16,154 nt of DNA from Thermoplasmatota archaeon (lineage in GTDB: Archaea > Thermoplasmatota > Thermoplasmata > Thermoplasmatales > Thermoplasmataceae), in assembly GCA_023379355.1 (NCBI GenBank), contig JAMCUD010000069.1, forward strand, positions 1 to 16,154. The letters are read 5' to 3'. The stretch's first letter is position 1. Every line of letters starts with the position of its first letter. Below, piece after piece: positions 13,744 through 16,154 of the stretch. The notes below the pieces were generated by a model that saw nothing but the letters and a program-made list of their open reading frames with translations, did no database searches and was not told the DNA's origin. Made by a program: the position numbers and the translations under genes.

Positions 13744-14694
13744 TTGAAAAGACTGATGGTTCTTTCTGTTATGTTTCTGCTGGTTGCTGTCCCCGCAGTA
13801 TCCTATGCCCAGGTTCCTCAGCATCCTTCTGGCAATATAATGCCCTTTTCTTATCCGACGGTGGAAATAACAGTGAATAAAACCACGTCATTCAATCTTT
13901 CCCTTGAGAAAATTCTTCTGGTTAGGGATATTAACAACCAGCATTTTGCCTATTCAGCAATACTGAGAATGGGCAGGTGGAATGCAAAGTCCAGCAGTGA
14001 TAATATATCATACTCTTCGACATTATTCATGAGGCCTGACATTACTGGTTCAATGATGTCTCCGGGTAATCCATTTCCTAAGAGCATGCAGCAACCTCTA
14101 ACAGTTCATGTGGAGGTAAACATTACAAGGTACGGCAATAATTCATATCCGTATGTTGGAAACAATTCAATTAACTCCACCCTGGAAATCACCTATTACC
14201 TTAAGTTCAGTAAACAGGTTCCGGGAACAGGATATGTAGTCATAGCGCAGGGTATAGCAGAAAACAGCAGGTTCAATTTCTTCACCCTGAAACCTCAGGT
14301 AAATTCATTTGACAGGCACGGTCATGATTTTGGAAGAGGACTCGTTTTCTCAAACAGCACAACAAACAGCACTTTTGCGGAATTCTGGTGGAAAAATAAC
14401 TACGAACTCAACGGCATTACCCAAAATGTCTCTTCAAATTATACTATCTCAAATAACAGGGAATCACTTATACTATTCAGGTACAATTATACAAATGGAG
14501 TAAGCACTATATTCCAGGACCCTTATTTCACAATTTATGGCCTGAACATATTCTCATACCCTGTGATAAAGCAGGAACTTGACAGAGCATATAACTTTCT
14601 TATCATCCATATTGAGGAGCTAATTGCCGGAGTTGGAATAGGAACTGGACTTATAGGGATGACTTATGCTTCTTACAGAAGAAGGAAATTCTAG
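13744..14694 (+). CDS. Type I membrane surface protein, sequon-rich
   Basis: 316 residues. Signal peptide MKR plus hydrophobic core, with likely cleavage after Ala22 (SYA/Q). A long extracellular part rich in Asn/Ser/Thr follows, with more than ten N-x-S/T sequons and no Cys. A hydrophobic helix at about 293-311 and a cytoplasmic basic tail RRRK (312-315) complete it. It is therefore anchored in the membrane with the bulk outside. I recognise no domain. The start is TTG 13744: an in-frame stop at 13738-13740 limits upstream extension, and this start keeps the basic residues of the signal peptide (ATG 13756 would remove them). Its stop codon overlaps that of the convergent regulator gene. Function could be envelope component, sensor or receptor. 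Confidence 0.82.
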   Translation: MKRLMVLSVMFLLVAVPAVSYAQVPQHPSGNIMPFSYPTVEITVNKTTSFNLSLEKILLVRDINNQHFAYSAILRMGRWNAKSSSDNISYSSTLFMRPDITGSMMSPGNPFPKSMQQPLTVHVEVNITRYGNNSYPYVGNNSINSTLEITYYLKFSKQVPGTGYVVIAQGIAENSRFNFFTLKPQVNSFDRHGHDFGRGLVFSNSTTNSTFAEFWWKNNYELNGITQNVSSNYTISNNRESLILFRYNYTNGVSTIFQDPYFTIYGLNIFSYPVIKQELDRAYNFLIIHIEELIAGVGIGTGLIGMTYASYRRRKF

Positions 14695-15200
14695 GATTCA
14701 TCCAGCAATGAATAGAGATTTTCTTCCAGCATGCCAATGAAGCCTTTTCTGTATTTTTTAAGGATTTGTATCACATGATCCCTGTTCGCCAGAGTTATGG
14801 TCTCCAATCCGTCAACGGCTTTTTTAAGAATTATTCCGTCTTTTTCCATATTTCCCAAGGCTTCCCTTAATTTTTCCTGTTTGGATCTCCTTCCTTTTAT
14901 GATCTCATGAGTTTCCATATCTTTCTTCCTGATAAGATTCTGGATAATGAATGAGGAATAATTACCCCTCAGGTAGAAGATGACTTTTCTTTCCAGCAGG
15001 CTCCCCTGGTCTGGAATAAAATACCTCCTGTTTTTTCCGTCTTCCCTGATCATTACTTTCTCTGATCTTTCCAGCTGGTATAGATGATATTCCGTCTGCC
15101 CCACGGCCATTCCGGATAATCTCTGGATCTCCCTGAAATGGATTCCGGGATTTTCCGATATTATCTGAAGCAGCCTATCACGAGCAGGGCTATGGTCCAA
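14691..15200 (-). CDS. Double winged-helix transcriptional regulator
   Basis: 169 residues. The first winged helix (about 5-63) has the classical archaeal ArsR/MarR-like pattern: NPGIHFREIQRLSGM, a recognition helix VGQTEYHLYQLE (33-44) and a wing with REDGKNRRYFIP (52-63). A second, more divergent winged helix lies at about 68-138. It is a DNA-binding regulator, likely dimeric; no metal- or ligand-binding Cys/His set is visible. The start is TTG 15200, two bases after the stop of the upstream membrane mini-protein, with a GAGAGGT element before it as ribosome binding site, so the pair is one operon and translationally coupled. The stop TAG shares CTAG with the opposing surface protein gene. 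Confidence 0.85.
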   Translation of the reverse strand: MDHSPARDRLLQIISENPGIHFREIQRLSGMAVGQTEYHLYQLERSEKVMIREDGKNRRYFIPDQGSLLERKVIFYLRGNYSSFIIQNLIRKKDMETHEIIKGRRSKQEKLREALGNMEKDGIILKKAVDGLETITLANRDHVIQILKKYRKGFIGMLEENLYSLLDES

Positions 15201-15202
15201 AT

Positions 15203-15472
15203 TCAGTTACCTCTCACTATTCCGGCGTAAAACAGCGCAAGTATTGCAAGGTCCACCAGTACAAAGAGATCCGTGTCGTAGGCTGCGTAGGGGATTATGT
15301 AAAATACCTGAAGCAGGAGGACAATATCCTGGGCAAATATAAGTGCAAATACCGTTAGAATATATCGAAGGATCTTCAGCCTTCTCTTGCGGAGGGCTGA
15401 TATAATAACGGCAAGAAGGAAGGCAGAGATTACAAGGGACAGTGCTTCAAAGAAAGTGGAAAGATCCAGCAT
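15203..15472 (-). CDS. Three-helix membrane mini-protein paired with a regulator
   Basis: 89 residues with hydrophobic helices at about 7-27, 35-60 and 67-86. The loop RKRR (28-31) is probably cytoplasmic. The second helix contains a buried AQD (47-49). No family is certain. In size, topology and neighbourhood it matches the small three-TM proteins (DUF7521-like, from memory) often encoded next to archaeal winged-helix regulators. A role as membrane sensor or anti-regulator for the protein encoded two bases downstream is inferred. ATG 15472 lies 26 bp from a TATA-like box, so leaderless. Confidence 0.75.
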   Translation of the reverse strand: MLDLSTFFEALSLVISAFLLAVIISALRKRRLKILRYILTVFALIFAQDIVLLLQVFYIIPYAAYDTDLFVLVDLAILALFYAGIVRGN

Positions 15473-15492
15473 TCTTAATCAATGGATATGTT

Positions 15493-15503
15493 CTTAAAAA
15501 ATT
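15493..15503 (-). promoter_or_regulatory. TATA-like box of the mini-protein/regulator operon
   Basis: AATTTTTTAAG on the complement, centred about 26 bp before ATG 15472. Confidence 0.45.
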
Positions 15504-15531
15504 ATCCTTGTAATGAAACCTATTTCCATCA

Positions 15532-16149
15532 TCAGGAAAATGAAACAGCATAGCCCAGGTTGTTGAATTCCTTCTTTATCTGGTCCCTGTATGATCTGTC
15601 CCCTATTATTTTTCCTACAGTGAGATTCCTTGCTGTTTTCTTGACTGAAAATGCGGTCCTGATCTCACCCTCAGTGTAGTAAAAATAAAGGCCTGCTGAT
15701 CCAAAGGTCGATTTAAGGTACTGCTTGAAGAAAAGAGCCATGTAGTCCTTGGGTGATATTATCCTTGCTATTTGACTATTTCCATCATTACCTGAAAAAT
15801 TTTTCTGGACATAAATAAGCCGTCTCTCAGAGGCCATAAGCAGTTCCGAGATTTTTCCTGATTCCTCCAATTTGTGGATGCAGTCAGAAAAATTCTGATC
15901 TATTTTTAACTGGAGCATATCTTCAATAAGTCCCCTGGAGAAATAGCCGAAGTTCTTTATAAGTGCATTAAGGAAGATGAATATCGCATCCTCCCTGCGG
16001 TATTTCTCTGGAACATAGACATATTTCCTGGATGAGTCACGGGCAAGTAGGTTCCTTGAGAACAGTGACTTAAGATGTTCCCGTATTCCGAAGAAATCTC
16101 TTCTGAGGTAACTTATTATCTCCGATTCAGACGCCGGACCAATTTCCAT
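15532..16149 (-). CDS. Winged-helix-like hypothetical protein, possibly 5' truncated
   Basis: 205 residues from ATG 16149. The N-terminal segment (GPASESEIISYLRRDF ... LFSRNLLARDSSRKYVYVP, about 4-47) reads as a winged helix. A helical middle follows (LIKNFGYFSRGLIEDML), then an alpha/beta C-terminal part without recognised motif. No signal peptide or membrane helix. The GPAS-type beginning resembles internal wing domains that follow a larger N-terminal module (as in Lhr-type helicases or YcaQ-type proteins), and the frame is still open at the window edge, so the gene may start upstream. Assignment to DNA-binding is tentative. It ends 60 bp before the ATG of the mini-protein on the same strand, but that gene has its own promoter. 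Confidence 0.6.
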   Translation of the reverse strand: MEIGPASESEIISYLRRDFFGIREHLKSLFSRNLLARDSSRKYVYVPEKYRREDAIFIFLNALIKNFGYFSRGLIEDMLQLKIDQNFSDCIHKLEESGKISELLMASERRLIYVQKNFSGNDGNSQIARIISPKDYMALFFKQYLKSTFGSAGLYFYYTEGEIRTAFSVKKTARNLTVGKIIGDRSYRDQIKKEFNNLGYAVSFS

Positions 16150-16154
16150 AGCCT

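Overview
The window looks like a chromosomal segment of an acidophilic archaeon of the Thermoplasmata (Thermoplasma/Ferroplasma/Cuniculiplasma-like). This is inferred from four things. There are TATA-like boxes 24-31 bp upstream of many start codons, leaving almost no room for a leader. TTG and GTG starts are frequent. Asn-Gly-Thr-Tyr-rich surface proteins with heavy N-glycosylation sequons are present. The protein families themselves (a DrrA-type ABC exporter, an MTH1187-family protein, an acryloyl-CoA-reductase-like MDR enzyme, two-winged-helix regulators) also fit. No rRNA, tRNA, CRISPR array, transposase or integrase was recognised.

Region 1 (1-4913) is devoted to the cell surface. The 3' part of a very large secreted protein with nine tandem ~77-residue repeats runs on the + strand from the left edge. 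Facing it on the - strand is a compact three-gene cassette, read from 4839 down to about 2800. It encodes two small, Cys-less, sequon-rich secreted proteins and then a multi-pass membrane protein whose 3' end shows signs of a frameshift.

Region 2 (4914-8370) holds two orphan genes (4914-5834 on -, 5994-6377 on +) transcribed divergently, then a two-gene ABC-2 exporter operon. The leader of that operon carries three consecutive palindromes and a strong Shine-Dalgarno sequence.

Region 3 (8374-12258) is metabolic. A - strand series encodes a HAD phosphatase, an MTH1187-family thiamine-binding-like protein and an APC amino-acid permease. Divergent from it is a zinc-dependent MDR dehydrogenase resembling archaeal acryloyl-CoA reductase. 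A 55-codon acidic small gene that ordinary length cut-offs would miss follows the dehydrogenase. A 450-bp stretch without a convincing gene (12259-12709) has terminator-like and TATA-like signals.

Region 4 (12710-16154) has a TauE/SafE-type permease on -, a type I surface membrane protein on +, and then a - strand pair of a three-TM mini-protein and a double winged-helix regulator. The regulator gene is convergent with the surface protein gene, and their stop codons share one CTAG. A winged-helix-like hypothetical protein that may continue past the right edge closes the window.

The most unusual items are the surface cassette at 2802-4839 (a possible undescribed filament or envelope system, function inferred only), the palindrome-studded leader of the exporter operon, and the unannotated small gene with a well-placed promoter at 12091-12258.
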